DNA of 64,000 nucleotides, from positions 310,001 to 374,000 of the forward strand of contig CP099421.1 of assembly GCA_024114885.1 (NCBI GenBank), in the 5' to 3' direction. Both the position numbers and the translations under genes were made by a program. The notes below the pieces were generated by a model. The model was not told the origin of the DNA. It did no database searches and saw nothing but the letters and a program-made list of their open reading frames with translations. Numbering within the stretch: position 1 is the first letter of the stretch; every line of letters begins with the position of its first letter. This DNA is from Septoria linicola (taxonomy: Eukaryota; Ascomycota; Dothideomycetes; Mycosphaerellales; Mycosphaerellaceae). Below are positions 32,481 to 43,893 of this stretch, piece by piece.

Positions 32481-32763
32481 GGTGACTGTTCGACGACTGG
32501 GCTTAGATCAATGTACGACAGGAAGAAGTGCCAGGAAACTTCGCTACTTATCTTCGTCTGGCCAAGATATGGCTGCTTCTAGCTGACGCCCATAGCTGAG
32601 TAGTGGGCACGTGGTTCGTAGGGAGTTTCATGTTGTCGTCGTGGCTGCCTCTAGAGCTAGACCCAATCTGACTATTCTCAAAGGCAGCCCTACTTCGTGA
32701 TCTGCAAGATCAGCAGCGTTTTTGCCTGACTGGGACGCATGTGCTATACAGCGAAATGCGTTA
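32481..32763. other. Short intergenic region
   Basis: Promoter of the cysteine-rich gene, with a TATA-poor sequence. Nothing else is recognised. Confidence 0.35.
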
Positions 32764-33685
32764 TCACGTCGCAGCGATATTTCCTGGAGACCAATGTAGA
32801 TAATGAATCGGTTTAGTTGCGTCTGAATCCAAGCTGCGCTGAGCGTACTTGCGAACGCGTGTCCAGTGACTCTGGGCCAGTGGCAGTGGCAGCCATGATG
32901 AGAATGGTAAGCCCTGGATGCTGGTCCTCACTCGAAGATCCTCGGATGCTTGAAGTGAGAGAAGGTCGAATTCTGACTGGACCGACTGGCCCTGGACTCG
33001 GACACCTACGCCGAGCTCGACGTCCTTGAAGCCCCGCTTGAGGGTGAAGCACTGTAGCTTGATAGGCATGTGGTTGGGATCTTTTGAGGTGACTGACACT
33101 GATGTGGACTGCGTCTGGGGTGCTGTCGAGTTTGCTGATTGTGGCAATCGGCCGATGGTCAGATCCGCCATCGAGAGTTGTGGGCGCCGAACACCAAGCT
33201 CGCACGTGTTACAGGTGAAGGACTGCTTGCTGACGCGAGATCCGAAGCCATCAGCTAGCTCCACCAGCTTGCCACTTCTTCCTGTCGACCTTGCCCCCGT
33301 GCTCGCCCCACATCTGCTCCATGGTGTCGGAAGCAAAGAAGCTCAGCAGCTGGATGCATATGCCTTTGAGCGTGTAAGCTGGGGTATAGCCGTCATCGCT
33401 GGTCAGCATATTGAGGCAAAGCCGATCGTCGAAGACATTGGGGTGGCTAATGCTGCTCTGTAGCGTGACATCGGGCGGCTCAAGAGGATAGAACGAGGTG
33501 AAGTGAAGCGTGAGATGTAGCGGCTCCTCACCCGCGGGCGTCAACACCAGACATGCGGTACGAATGTCTGACTCGTGGACGTGGAGCTCGATGCCTGGAT
33601 ATGGTTTGCGTCGCAGCTCGTCAATGTCTCTGAGAAGGCGGCCTTTGCACAATTCATCGGTAAGGAGATTCGCGTGGAAAGCCAT
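32764..33685 (-). CDS. E2 ubiquitin-conjugating-like protein with extra C-terminal domain; frame break inside
   Basis: The N-terminal 130 or so residues (33685 down to about 33290) form a UBC fold: LLRDIDELRRKPYP, LVLTPAGEEPLHLTLHF, YPLEPPDVTLQ, then SHPNVFDDRLCLNML with the HPN motif and the candidate active Cys. The following TPAYTLKGICIQLLSFF is characteristic of a fungal E2 subfamily. Downstream the protein continues in another frame with a CxxC pair (FTCNTC), LQCFTLKRGFKDVELGVGV, SEFDLLSLQ and RTSIQGLPFSSWLPLPLA, a C-terminal region I associate with the same fungal family. The frame changes near 33255-33290. An intron from GTCGAC (about 33282) to an AG before CAGTCC would rejoin the frames in phase 0, but its borders are weak, so a real frameshift is possible. 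It would probably transfer ubiquitin-like proteins if intact. Confidence 0.6.
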
Positions 33686-35116
33686 GGTGACGATGGCGCG
33701 TGTTGTGATGTCTTAGTTGGCGTGCTGATGTCGCGCGCGAAAGACCTGATGGTGATGGCGCAGTTAACGCGATGTTGTTGGTTCCTCTCAGGTCGAGAAA
33801 TGTTGAGATGTGAGTGCAGTCGCGGTTGGCGAGCGGAGTTTGTGGAAGTAGTCGCGTCTGTTGTGCAAGGTGCTACTGAACTCTGGAAGAAGGGAGCGTT
33901 TGCTTTCGTTCGTGTTACAGCGAAGCTTTGAAGTGGGTCTGAGACAAGGTCAAGAGTAAGCGGGCGGCAAGCTGCAGGTGACCCGTTGCAAAGCACTTTC
34001 AGGCCGTGCATCTACCGGCGAACGGACGGTGTCCGAGAATGGTAATGTGTACAAAGTGGATTTGAGTTCGATATCGTACAAGTGAGCGCGTCCAAGCGAG
34101 ACTGGAGCACTGCGCCAGATGGCGGGTGTTGGCTGCTGAGCGGATGTCCAGTGGTGAAGCGCGGCTTCACCGTCATGACATTCTGCTGCGCTCTTGGGCG
34201 CGTGAAGACCGGGGCAGCTACCAAATCATCTGACATCGTCGCCGTGTCGCGACTGCGCGCGTCGAAAGCAGGCAGGCTTCTGCTACGGCGATCGCGATGG
34301 TCGAGCCACACAGGACTGCTCCAGTGAATTGACCTAGTCCCGCCGTGGCTGTATCGATGTCCAAGAGAGCCCATTCCCATGCTCTGCAGCTCATCAGCAC
34401 TTGAGACCTGCAGTGGACTTTGACTGCATCGATTGAGGACCATGGCTGACGATCAGCGGTCGAACTCGACAACAGCTGCCTCCCAACATTTGATCAAAAC
34501 GATCATCCTTCTCTGCCTCACATGTTTCCTCCCTCCTCCTTCCACCTCTTTATATACTCCTTGCCATCCATTGGACTTCTCGACTCGGTGTGCTTGAAGC
34601 TCTCCTTGTGCGGTCTCTTGACATGTTTTGCGACAAATGGAGTCAGCTAGAAAGAGGTCAGCACTGCCATCTCATCTGCCATCGCTCGCCATATCATACC
34701 TGGAATCCCGTCAAATCAGGACACACATAGGTCCGCACTTTCTTCCAGTCGATCACGTATCCTCCCCATTTGGTGTGCCTTCCCATGGCGCCCGTCCTGT
34801 TTCCCTTGTAGTAGTTGTGTGGACCTTGTTTGGTCGTCAGCGCCAATCGCCGAATGGCGCGCTGGAGGGGCTGTGTGGGCTGCATGATGGGCGATGTGGT
34901 GCTCGTCTGCTATCTGCTGATGGGATCAATGCCAGACAAGTACCAGCATCCTCGAGGGCGTCGGGGGTGTGAGAGAGCGCCAAGATATCGTGGCTGCCTC
35001 GCGTTACCGAGGCCCATACGTCCCACCGAGACATGAAGATTTCTCAATGATTCAATGATAGTTTGCATTACATCCACGCCTAATACTCTCTGTGCACTCT
35101 CTATACACTCGCTGCT
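33686..35116. other. Intergenic region next to RIP element
   Basis: About 1.4 kb of normal composition. Frames on both strands near 34.0-34.5 kb are short and unremarkable; a weak hydrophobic segment (FTGAVLCGSTIAIAVAEACLL, minus, about 34270-34330) is not supported by a start or splice context. A pyrimidine-rich tract is at 34500-34560. Confidence 0.4.
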
Positions 35117-38100
35117 ATGCCTCCTACTACTAGAGACTACGAACTATACCGTGCGTAGATTACCGAGTGCCTTAAGGCTAGAGTATCTAAAGTAACTATT
35201 TAAAAAGACCTCCGAGACGTCTACTATATCGATATAACTACGAGAACAATTGGACGATTAATAGCAATATAGGGTATCTAGAGCGCTAGGAAGAACAATA
35301 GACGCGTATAGTATATACTAAATAATCTATAAGTATTAGAACGGCGGATTACCTTTATATTCTACGACTTACGGCTCTCGGACGAGGTAGCCGTAGAGCT
35401 CCTAAAGATTAATAGCTATAATATTACTAAGAAACAGTATAGTAAGATAAGAAGACGTATAAAGCTTATAAAAAGGAAGTATAGAGAGGAGTATACTACT
35501 ATAGAAGCTAAGATTAAGGCTATACTTACTATTAAGCTTAATAAAGCTATAGTTAAGACGTATAGTAGGAGAAACCTATATACGTATCTATAGAGTAAGT
35601 ATAATATTATTAGATAGTAGAGTACTCGCTACTAGCGTATACCGACTCGTAGCTAATACTTATAGTAACCGAATTTATAGCGTAGTAAAGCGACTTAATC
35701 CTAAGAGTATTCGACGCTAGATAGAGCGTGCACGCGAGTATTATAGAGCCGTTATTATACTTGGACCTAGCTTCGTAACCTTAATAGATATATACTACAA
35801 ATTCGAGTTCTATAGTATATAGATCTATACTAGAATCGATATCTATTCGCGCTATATTAAGTAGATTTACTATAGTATTACTAGACGGACTACCGTATTA
35901 GTACTAGCTTAATATCTTATAATACTACGCTATAGTAATATAGCGCCTTAAATTATTCGCTCCGACTATAGTATAGAAATAATACTCGCTATAGATGCTT
36001 ATTATAAGGTTCGATAAGCGATCTATAATACGGAGAATAAGTAGATCGTACGTAAGAGTAGAGAGCTATTACTACTACTAGAATTTAACTAGTGTTTCAA
36101 GTATAGAACAAGTAAGATAAACTAGCGTATTAAGGCGTAGTAGAACTAATAAGCGCCTATCCTATTACTATAGAGATCCTACTTCTACGAGATATATAGA
36201 GCGTTACTCTATTAAGAAGATTCGCTCGTAGATAGGATTATCTTCTTAGCGATCTATATACTAATAATATGTACTATAGTTATAGAGTTTATATATATAT
36301 AGAACAATTATAGTATACGTAATTAACGTAAGGAACGACTATATTCTATTCTAGGCATTCCGTATATATTATACTATTATCCTATACTAAGCGGCTATAC
36401 TTACTAATCTATACTACTACCTAATAGGGTACTAGATAATATAGAGTAGGAACTCGTAGGATTCGGTTTATACTCGATAGTACTCGCTACTATAACTCGC
36501 TAACTAAATAGTAGATCTTGAAGCCTATCTACCTAAAGAGACTCTTTAATAGTATACGTCTACTCTATATAAATATAACGTCCTTTTGCCTATCGATAGT
36601 AGTACGTATAACGACGATAGTAAGCGCCTTTATAAGTTTACTTATAAACGCTTACGCTCTCTTATCTATAAATATATTATATCTAAATAATAGCTAATAC
36701 TATACGAGCTTGAAAAGCTACTAGTAGTACGCCGATAGATCTCTTTATAATAGATATAAGATATATTTAACGCGTCTAATAGCTAGCTAATTACTAACGA
36801 TAATACTAGAGTAATAGAGTTTGTAACCGATCCGCCTCTAGTAAATAGTATAGATTAGCGTAGCAAATTTAGTTATATACCCCGCTCTACGAGTTAGCGT
36901 ACGAGGCTTAGCGAGTATATACTTTCGATATTATATCGTCCTTTCTTACCTTTCTCTTTCCTATAACGTTATCCTATATATACTATACCTTTTACTATAA
37001 TTATAGCCGATATTAAGGTACTACTCTAGGATCTATACTATCTATAGATAGGTAAATAATATAGTACTAGTATATTTAAAGGCTACGCTTTCTATAGTAC
37101 CTACCGTATAAGGAACCCTAATCCGCTAACTAAGTAGTTTGTCCGCGAGACTACAGCTATACCGATAGTATCTACGAGTCGCTCTACGAGTATCGTTCCT
37201 ACGGCTCCTATAGCTCCTACCTATTAGTCGTTTAGTTTAATTCTATAGTATACTAACGCCGTACGTAATATTACGAACTAGAGGTATAGACTAAGGCCTA
37301 CTCCTAATACTAGATCGATACCTCTATTATAACGACTATTATCTATACCTCTACCGCGGCTAGAAGCTATTAAATAACGTGCTCTAACGCCGGTTATTAC
37401 CTTTAACTATACCTATAAAGTATAGACGTAATACGTTATATTCTAATAAACTAGGACGAAGAATATATAGAAGTATAGTAAGCTATAATACTACTAGAGT
37501 ATTAGTAACGTCTTTATAAATACTATATTCGATATATAGCGTAGCGATCGGTTAGATAACTTCGTCTTCTATTATTTTAGTACAGATAATCTACCTTATT
37601 ATCTAATCTAGGAACTAGACGATTATAAAGAACATATGTTCTTTATATAGTTTAATAAATTATAGGTTCTATAGAGGATCTCTAATACTACTATTAAGAG
37701 GCCTAAGGAATAAGGTATTAGAATAGTTATAGAGGTGTTTAAGTAGCTAAAGGCGAAGGTAGTAGATACTTAAATATACCTTATTAAGCTTCTTATCTAT
37801 AAAGAGACGCTAATACTATAACTAAAGCTACCGAAGTAGGTAAAGAATAAGCGAAAGAATCGAGAGAGTACTATTACGAGTAAAGTAATAAGTACTTTAT
37901 CGGCTATCTTTAAGAGTATTAAATAGGATAATAAGCCTACTATTAAGTAAGAAAAGCCTACGTAGTAGGTATACGTATCTAACCGTTATACTATGCCCGA
38001 AATAATAGATTTATCGTACGACGAGTTCTCTACGAGTATAGCTAAACGTAGAGAGTCTAATTTATAGTAGACCTCGTAGGCCCTCAAGCGGATTAAATAA

Positions 38101-39365
38101 TAGGATACTATTTATACGTCTACCGAGCTTACTAAGCCTACCGAGCCTATATAATAGTAATAATATAATAAATAGACTACTATAGAGCTAGCGTAACTAA
38201 CGCCGTCTAAATAGCTAGTCTAATAAGTAGTAAAGCTATTACCGAAGCGATAGAAGAAGCTATAGGTAGAGTATACTAGTAGAGTAACGAGGAGTAGCGG
38301 TAAATAGTACTCGCTACGGACTCGTAGAGTAAATACTAGTTAAATTATAGCCTAAAGAAGATAGGATTAGAGGAATTAGTATACTAGGATAGGATAAGAG
38401 TAGATATTAGTTTTTATACTCGTAGTAACTCGTAGTTCGATTGCTTATAAACTCGCTATACTAACTAGACTATAATAGGCTTAGGAATGTCCTCCTTTAG
38501 CTATATAGCCTTCTATAGACTCTATACGTCGCGAGCCTTACTATTAGCCTTCGCCTTAAGCTAGTTAATCTAGCTATTTATCGTTCCTATAGTACCGTCT
38601 ATTCTATTAAGCCTATCCTCTAATACCTTTATACAGATACGGAGCTCTTCTAACTCGCTAGACTCGCTACTAGACTCGCTATCCTTATTATTACTAACTA
38701 CTTTACCGGCCTAATAACTAGACTTAGCTATACGTATATAGTACGTATAAGGTAGCCCTCCTACTACCGTCTTATACTCCTCTTTAAGACTTAGACGCTT
38801 ATACTATAAGTATAGTATAATAGTAGTAACGCCCTTAGCTATCTCTATAATATAGCTAGCCTTATTAAACTTACGTAGACTATTCTTTATAACCTTTCTT
38901 TTATACTATCTCTACCTTCTACTTTATTTAGCTACTTCTACTATATCGCTAGCGCGCAAAACTAATAGTTAGAGGCGTCTAGTATAATAGGGCGGCGTAA
39001 GCGGTCGGAGGAGTTCGAGGAATTCTATAGCCTATTTTATACTACGAGTTAGTAGCGAGTATATAGAGAGTACGAAAATTGCCTACCTAGCGTTCTTATT
39101 TTTATTAATATCTATCTCCTTAATTAGTATATAACTTACTTATATAGTCGCGGCCTACGTAGAGCCTATACTAGTGGTATTAAGTATACTATTAAGTATT
39201 AGCTAAGCTAAAAGCGTCGTAGAATACGCGTAACAACTTACTCAAGGCGATTGACATTGCGAGTACTATATAAGGCCTCGTTGTCGCCTATAATTGTAGT
39301 AGTACTAGTATACGTTAGTTATAGTAATAGCGGCGGTAAGCTAGATATTAGTATTAAGTGAGTCC
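35117..39365 (+). mobile_element. RIP-destroyed transposable element with integrase-like core
   Basis: About 4.2 kb of AT-rich sequence almost free of CpA and TpG. Reading the plus strand through numerous stops, the translation starting at ATG 35117 (MPPTTRDYELYRA) and continuing to about 36400 resembles a fungal integrase-catalytic-domain (rve) protein: LSDEVAVELLK, a segment with RIDIYSRYIK around 35830-35860, SDYSIEIILAIDAYY at about 35960-36005, and YFYEIYRALLY then LAIYILIICTIVIEF at about 36180-36290. These are the DDE-type integrase landmarks of a transposon ORF common in filamentous ascomycetes. The rest (36.4-39.3 kb) is equally RIPed and unreadable by me. No long terminal repeats were seen. 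The right border carries a 9-bp inverted repeat at 39363-39390. Confidence 0.75.
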
Positions 39366-39390
39366 TATTGTTATCAGCGCGACAATAGGA
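39363..39390. repeat. 9-bp inverted repeat at the right border of the RIP element
   Basis: TCCTATTGT (39363-39371) and its exact reverse complement ACAATAGGA (39382-39390) are separated by 10 nt, exactly where composition returns to normal before utp14. It may be a hairpin at an element end or a chance palindrome. The first arm has no partner at the left border that I could find. Confidence 0.5.
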
Positions 39391-39579
39391 ATAACATGGA
39401 CGCATGCGGAATCACTGTAAGGACAATAGTGAGGTTTAACAATGAGAAGTCGTTATGTCTCGGTGGGACGTATGGAGCTCGGTCTCGCGTCGAGGCAGCG
39501 CCTTCCCCAGCCAAAATTTCGACATGGCAAAGTGCAGCTGCGACCGGCACAGTTCCTGCTTGTCCAGTAGTTGACAAAG

Positions 39580-42456
39580 ATGCCTGCACGAGTAGCACGT
39601 TCGAGCGTGCCGTCGAATGTTCCCGGCAAAGGAAAGACTGCCAAGAACAAGTCCAAGAAGCGCAGCCTGGATGCTTATGCACGAGCTGAGAAACTCGTGC
39701 CAGAACAACGATTGGGCATAGCGAAGCATCGGCTGGGCGAATTCGAAGATGATGGCCCTAGGCAGAAGCGTCGCCGACAGGACAGCGACGAGGACGACGA
39801 CGAGGACGAAGATGAAGCTCCACAACGCAAGCGACCGACCCAACGACGGGTGAACGAGCCGAATGGCGATGTGGAATATGGCTCGGACAGCTCTGGCAAT
39901 GAGTGGACCATGGGAGGACTGGCCGAAGACGATGACGATAGCGACCTGGACTCGGACGCGGCGTTTGGCGACAGCGACGAGGAGAAGTTTGAGGGGTTCA
40001 CATTCCGAGGCAGCAAGAATCTGAAGGGAAAGAAGAGCAAAGGCGGGAGGGAGCCCAAGAAGAGGCAGATCGATCTCGACGAGAAGGGGCAGGATGAAGA
40101 TGACAGTGGCGACAGTCAGGACGAGGAGGGACTCGGCTTTGGCGACGATGCTGTGGATCTGGCCGCTATGCTGGACGATCCGGGGTCAGATGACAACGGG
40201 CAGGAAGAGGGAAGTGGCAGTGAAGATGATTATGAGGAGGGAGACGACTCTGAGTCTGAGTCGGAAGAGGACGATGACGACGCGGACGACGAGGAGAAGG
40301 CGGCACGCATGCGCGACAGGCTGGAGGCACTGGAGGCAAAATCCTCGAAGCGCAAGCCAGCAGCCTTGGACTCCGGAGCTGATGTGGATATGGACGATCT
40401 GTTCGCTGACTTTGCAGAAGATGTGGCGCCAGAGAAGTCCAAGAAGGCGAAGAAGAGGGCACAACAGGGGCCAATTTCTGCACCTCTGCCCAAGCGACAG
40501 CAAGATCGCATCGACCGAGAAGTTGCTACGGCGAAGGCGAAAGAGACGCTCGATCGATGGAAGAACACCGTGATCCAAAACCGTCGTGCGGAGAACCTGA
40601 GCTTTCCTCTACAGCATCCTGACGATACTGGTGTCACCGTCGGCAAGGAGAAGTTCACGCCATCCAGTCTGGGAGCTCCAGCAAACGAGTTGGAAGCCAG
40701 CATTCAGCGGATCATGGAAGAGTCTGGTCTGGCCACTCAACGAGATGCTGAAGTCGGTGCTGCCGACGACGAGGATGAAGAAGCCGCGCTGCTCAAAGCC
40801 GAAGGCATGGCTGAGAAGAATCTAGATGTGGAGGAAGTCATGAGGCGGCGGGCTGAGCTTCGCAAACAACGAGCACTGCTCTTCCGGGAGGAAATCAAGG
40901 CCAAGCGCATTGCCAAAATCAAGAGCAAGAGCTATCGCAGAGTGCATCGCAAAGAGCGGGAAAGGGCCAAGGAGCAAGCACAGTTGGCTATGGGAGGACT
41001 TGGCTATGATGACATGGATGAGGATGCAAAGGAGAAGCACGATCGCCAAAGAGCTGAGGCGAGAATGTCGACACGGCACAAAGACTCAAAGTGGGCCAAG
41101 TCGCTCAAGCAGACGAATCGTACAGCATGGGATGATAGTGCCCGAGATGGCGCTGTTGAACAAGCCAGGAGGAACGAAGAATTGAAGAAGCGAATGGCTG
41201 GAAAGGACGTCTCGGACGACGAAGGCAGTCTGTCTCCAGCCAGCGAAGACGATGATGAGATCTCTGCCGACAAGCTGGACGCGCTGCAGAAAGAGAGCGG
41301 AAGCAACAAGGGTTTGGCTGGATTAAAGTTCATGCAGAAGTCGGATGAGAAGCGACGCAAAGCTAACGATGAGGCTGTCGAGCGGATCAGAAGAGACCTC
41401 GCTATCGCGGACGGAGACGAGCAGGAGAGCGAGGAAGAGGACGAAGGCCTTGGTCGCGCTATCTTTGGTCCTTCATCGAAGGAGCAGAAGCGACAGGTCA
41501 GGCAGAGGCAAGAGTTCGAGGCGCCTGATGATTCTGATGAGGAGGCCGAGCAACGCGAAGCCGCTGAGGCCGGTATTGTGGTCGACAAGCCTACCGCGCG
41601 TGATGCAGCAACGAAAGGAATACCGAAGAAGTCTTCAGCAGCTAGTGGCCCACTTGCAAAGGGGGTCTTGAAGCAGCCTTCCGCCAAGGAATCTGGTAAA
41701 GAGTACGGCGGCTGGCTCTCCACAGGTGATAGCAAGTCAAAGAATGCCAATGCGGCCGTCGATGCCGACACCATCAATCCTTCGACCGTCGTACCGGTGG
41801 CATCTAAGCCTGCCAAAGCTGGCATCGGGTACGACGAGACGAAAAAAAAGGCCACTTCCACTGCCGGCAACACCAACGGCTGGACAACAGTATCCTACAA
41901 AACCGGCGACGATAATGCCAACCTCGACGAAGACGCCTCCGACGCCGAACCCACCAACGCCATCCTCACCCCCCAAGAAAAGACAAAAGCCTCCCTCCAA
42001 GAACGCGCCTTCGCCGGCGACGACGTCCTCGCGACCTTCACCGCCGAAAAAGACGCCCTCATCGCCTCCGAAGACGAACAAGAAATCTCCACCCACCTCC
42101 CCGGCTGGGGCTCCTGGACCGGCGAAGGCCTCAGCAAAAAAATCCGCAAAGCCAACAAAACCGCCGCACACAACCCCTTGTACAAAACAAAACTCGCCGG
42201 CGTCCGAGCTGCAGACCGCAAAGATGCGCATTTGGATAAGGTTATTGTGAGTGAGAAGCAGGATCGCAAGGGGAAGAAGTATTTGGCGCCTGTGCTGCCG
42301 CATGAGTTTGAGACGAGGGAGCAGTATGAGAGGAGTAGGAGGTTGCCGATGGGGCCCGAGTGGACGACCAAGGAGGTGCATCAGAAGATGACGAGGCCGA
42401 GGGTGATTGTCAAGAGGGGTGTGAATGTGGAGGCGTTGGGGAAGCCGATTGCATAG
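39580..42456 (+). CDS. utp14: Utp14, U3 snoRNP-associated ribosome biogenesis factor
   Basis: A single exon of 958 residues from ATG 39580; the frame also opens upstream at a TTG. It starts with a basic N-terminus and GIAKHRLGEFE. A long region of Asp/Glu/Lys-rich low complexity follows, then Utp14 blocks: IKSKSYRRVHRKERE, a WAKSLKQ segment, and the strongly conserved C-terminus LPGWGSWTGEG, HEFETREQYERSRRLPMGPEW and RPRVIVKRGV. Utp14 is part of the small-subunit processome in the nucleolus, where it stimulates the helicase Dhr1 to release U3 snoRNA. The gene starts about 200 bp from the RIP element without visible damage. Codons between about 41930 and 42170 are unusually C-rich compared with the rest of the gene. 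Confidence 0.95.
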   Translation: MPARVARSSVPSNVPGKGKTAKNKSKKRSLDAYARAEKLVPEQRLGIAKHRLGEFEDDGPRQKRRRQDSDEDDDEDEDEAPQRKRPTQRRVNEPNGDVEYGSDSSGNEWTMGGLAEDDDDSDLDSDAAFGDSDEEKFEGFTFRGSKNLKGKKSKGGREPKKRQIDLDEKGQDEDDSGDSQDEEGLGFGDDAVDLAAMLDDPGSDDNGQEEGSGSEDDYEEGDDSESESEEDDDDADDEEKAARMRDRLEALEAKSSKRKPAALDSGADVDMDDLFADFAEDVAPEKSKKAKKRAQQGPISAPLPKRQQDRIDREVATAKAKETLDRWKNTVIQNRRAENLSFPLQHPDDTGVTVGKEKFTPSSLGAPANELEASIQRIMEESGLATQRDAEVGAADDEDEEAALLKAEGMAEKNLDVEEVMRRRAELRKQRALLFREEIKAKRIAKIKSKSYRRVHRKERERAKEQAQLAMGGLGYDDMDEDAKEKHDRQRAEARMSTRHKDSKWAKSLKQTNRTAWDDSARDGAVEQARRNEELKKRMAGKDVSDDEGSLSPASEDDDEISADKLDALQKESGSNKGLAGLKFMQKSDEKRRKANDEAVERIRRDLAIADGDEQESEEEDEGLGRAIFGPSSKEQKRQVRQRQEFEAPDDSDEEAEQREAAEAGIVVDKPTARDAATKGIPKKSSAASGPLAKGVLKQPSAKESGKEYGGWLSTGDSKSKNANAAVDADTINPSTVVPVASKPAKAGIGYDETKKKATSTAGNTNGWTTVSYKTGDDNANLDEDASDAEPTNAILTPQEKTKASLQERAFAGDDVLATFTAEKDALIASEDEQEISTHLPGWGSWTGEGLSKKIRKANKTAAHNPLYKTKLAGVRAADRKDAHLDKVIVSEKQDRKGKKYLAPVLPHEFETREQYERSRRLPMGPEWTTKEVHQKMTRPRVIVKRGVNVEALGKPIA

Positions 42457-42563
42457 GCTTTAGCCCTACTTCAGATTCGCGTATTCGAACGTCAGCGATG
42501 CAAAACAACTGTCTGGAATCTAGAACATCTGCCGTCTGCTCATGATGCTGATCTATGCAGGCC

Positions 42564-43157
42564 CTACGCTCGCATCGCTGTCCGCGCCTGTCTTCCTTCT
42601 ATAGCCCGAACCGGACGACATGGTGGATGAGGCCTCGTATATAACCACGGATCCTCGAGTGACGCTGGAGACGTAAGGCCATTGATACTGCCAGATACTC
42701 TCCGCAAGCTTCTCCTAGCTCGTGCTTTCGTGTCTCCAGTTGCATTTATCAAATTTGACGACAGTCTCGAGGCTGAGAGTGACCTGCATTGGTCATTCTT
42801 TGCGAGTCTGTCTCTTGGACTTGTGGAATAATCATGGCCCCGACTACAGTGGCGCAGCAAACTTTGGCCACCATCGTAAATCTCTGGCAAATGGTCTTGC
42901 TCCTCCTCCTCGATATCCACAGACGTGAAGGATGCCATGGAAGACGCCCTATGTGCGTAGGAGTCTGTCGTGGAAGCTGTCGCCATCTCCGGGACCGAGG
43001 CGGTGCCATACCCACTATCATGAGCATCGCTGGCCTTGCCGGATACATGGCTCGAGGAGTTCGAGGAGTTTCGCCAATGCGACGTGTCACGTTGTGGTGA
43101 TAGCCCACGCATTCTGACCTTACTTCCTCCTATGATGGCTGCGCGAGAGGGCACCAT
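42564..43157 (-). CDS. Hypothetical Ser-rich protein
   Basis: A single frame of 197 residues starting at ATG 43157. The translation is rich in Ser, Arg and Asp with segments such as DSGYGTASVPEMATAST and SFTSVDIEEEEQDHLPE, which look like a disordered regulatory region rather than a random frame. No domain, signal peptide or membrane segment is visible. It lies tail to tail with utp14 only about 107 bp away. It could also be the end of a larger spliced gene whose upstream exons I did not find. Confidence 0.45.
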   Translation of the reverse strand: MVPSRAAIIGGSKVRMRGLSPQRDTSHWRNSSNSSSHVSGKASDAHDSGYGTASVPEMATASTTDSYAHRASSMASFTSVDIEEEEQDHLPEIYDGGQSLLRHCSRGHDYSTSPRDRLAKNDQCRSLSASRLSSNLINATGDTKARARRSLRRVSGSINGLTSPASLEDPWLYTRPHPPCRPVRAIEGRQARTAMRA

Positions 43158-43893
43158 TCTCCCACAGATTTTACGAACATGGGCTGCTTACCCCTGCGCG
43201 TGTTACGTTTGTAGACTGCTTTGCTCCCTACATGGCTCACAACGGCACAAGCTGCTCCACTGCCACAAATGCAACTGGATTGCGACGCAGTAAAACCATG
43301 CCAAAACGTGTCATCTGTGATCTGCACGCGATCACGGCTTGGGATCTGCTCGCGGTGCCAGCGCTCGGACAGTCTTGGCAAGGACATTCAGTGGTACTGT
43401 AAGATAATCCTGACCAGTGGGCACCGAGCAAGTCCTTAGGCAGCTGTGGTCGCGCGTTTGGGGTCGGATCATCTCGCCATACGTACTAGCTAACAATACC
43501 ACAAAGTTGTTTTGCCCGACGAACTTGACCCATCCTTCAGCATTGGCGCTGAGCTCCACTACTCGAGGTATGAAAGGTCCCCGTCGGGTGATAATGTCCT
43601 TGAAGTACCATCCAGCGAGTACAGGCTTCCTTGAAGGAAGCTTAAGCGTTGTCTTCGGTGGATGGTAGGAGAGACCTGCTCCATCTTATCGTGCATCGCT
43701 TCGAGAATACGACAATGCATGCTAACCAAGTTCTCGTATGTTCAGCCGGGTGGAGAGCTTGTGGCATTAGCATTTGACATTGCTGGGAGTATTGTCGTGG
43801 CCAAAGCGCTCTCGTGCGAAGCGGTCTCTTGAGCAACTACTGCCCGTCTGCGTAGTTTCGACTGCTTCATCTTGATCGTCAAAAATGATGATC
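43158..43893. other. Intergenic region
   Basis: The 3' flank of the split gene and 5' flank of the Ser-rich gene. Only short random frames are present on both strands. Confidence 0.4.

Noticed and set aside
34218..34472. Small membrane-protein-like frame on the minus strand
   Set aside because: No supporting start context, splice sites or homology that I recognise; overlapping frames are similarly long.
35041..39365. Long terminal repeats around the RIP element
   Set aside because: Comparison of the first and last few hundred bases by eye showed no shared sequence; the element may be non-LTR or its ends may be lost.
39675..42381. Long minus-strand and shifted frames across utp14
   Set aside because: Low-complexity acidic coding sequence keeps other frames open; Utp14 motifs are only in the plus frame.
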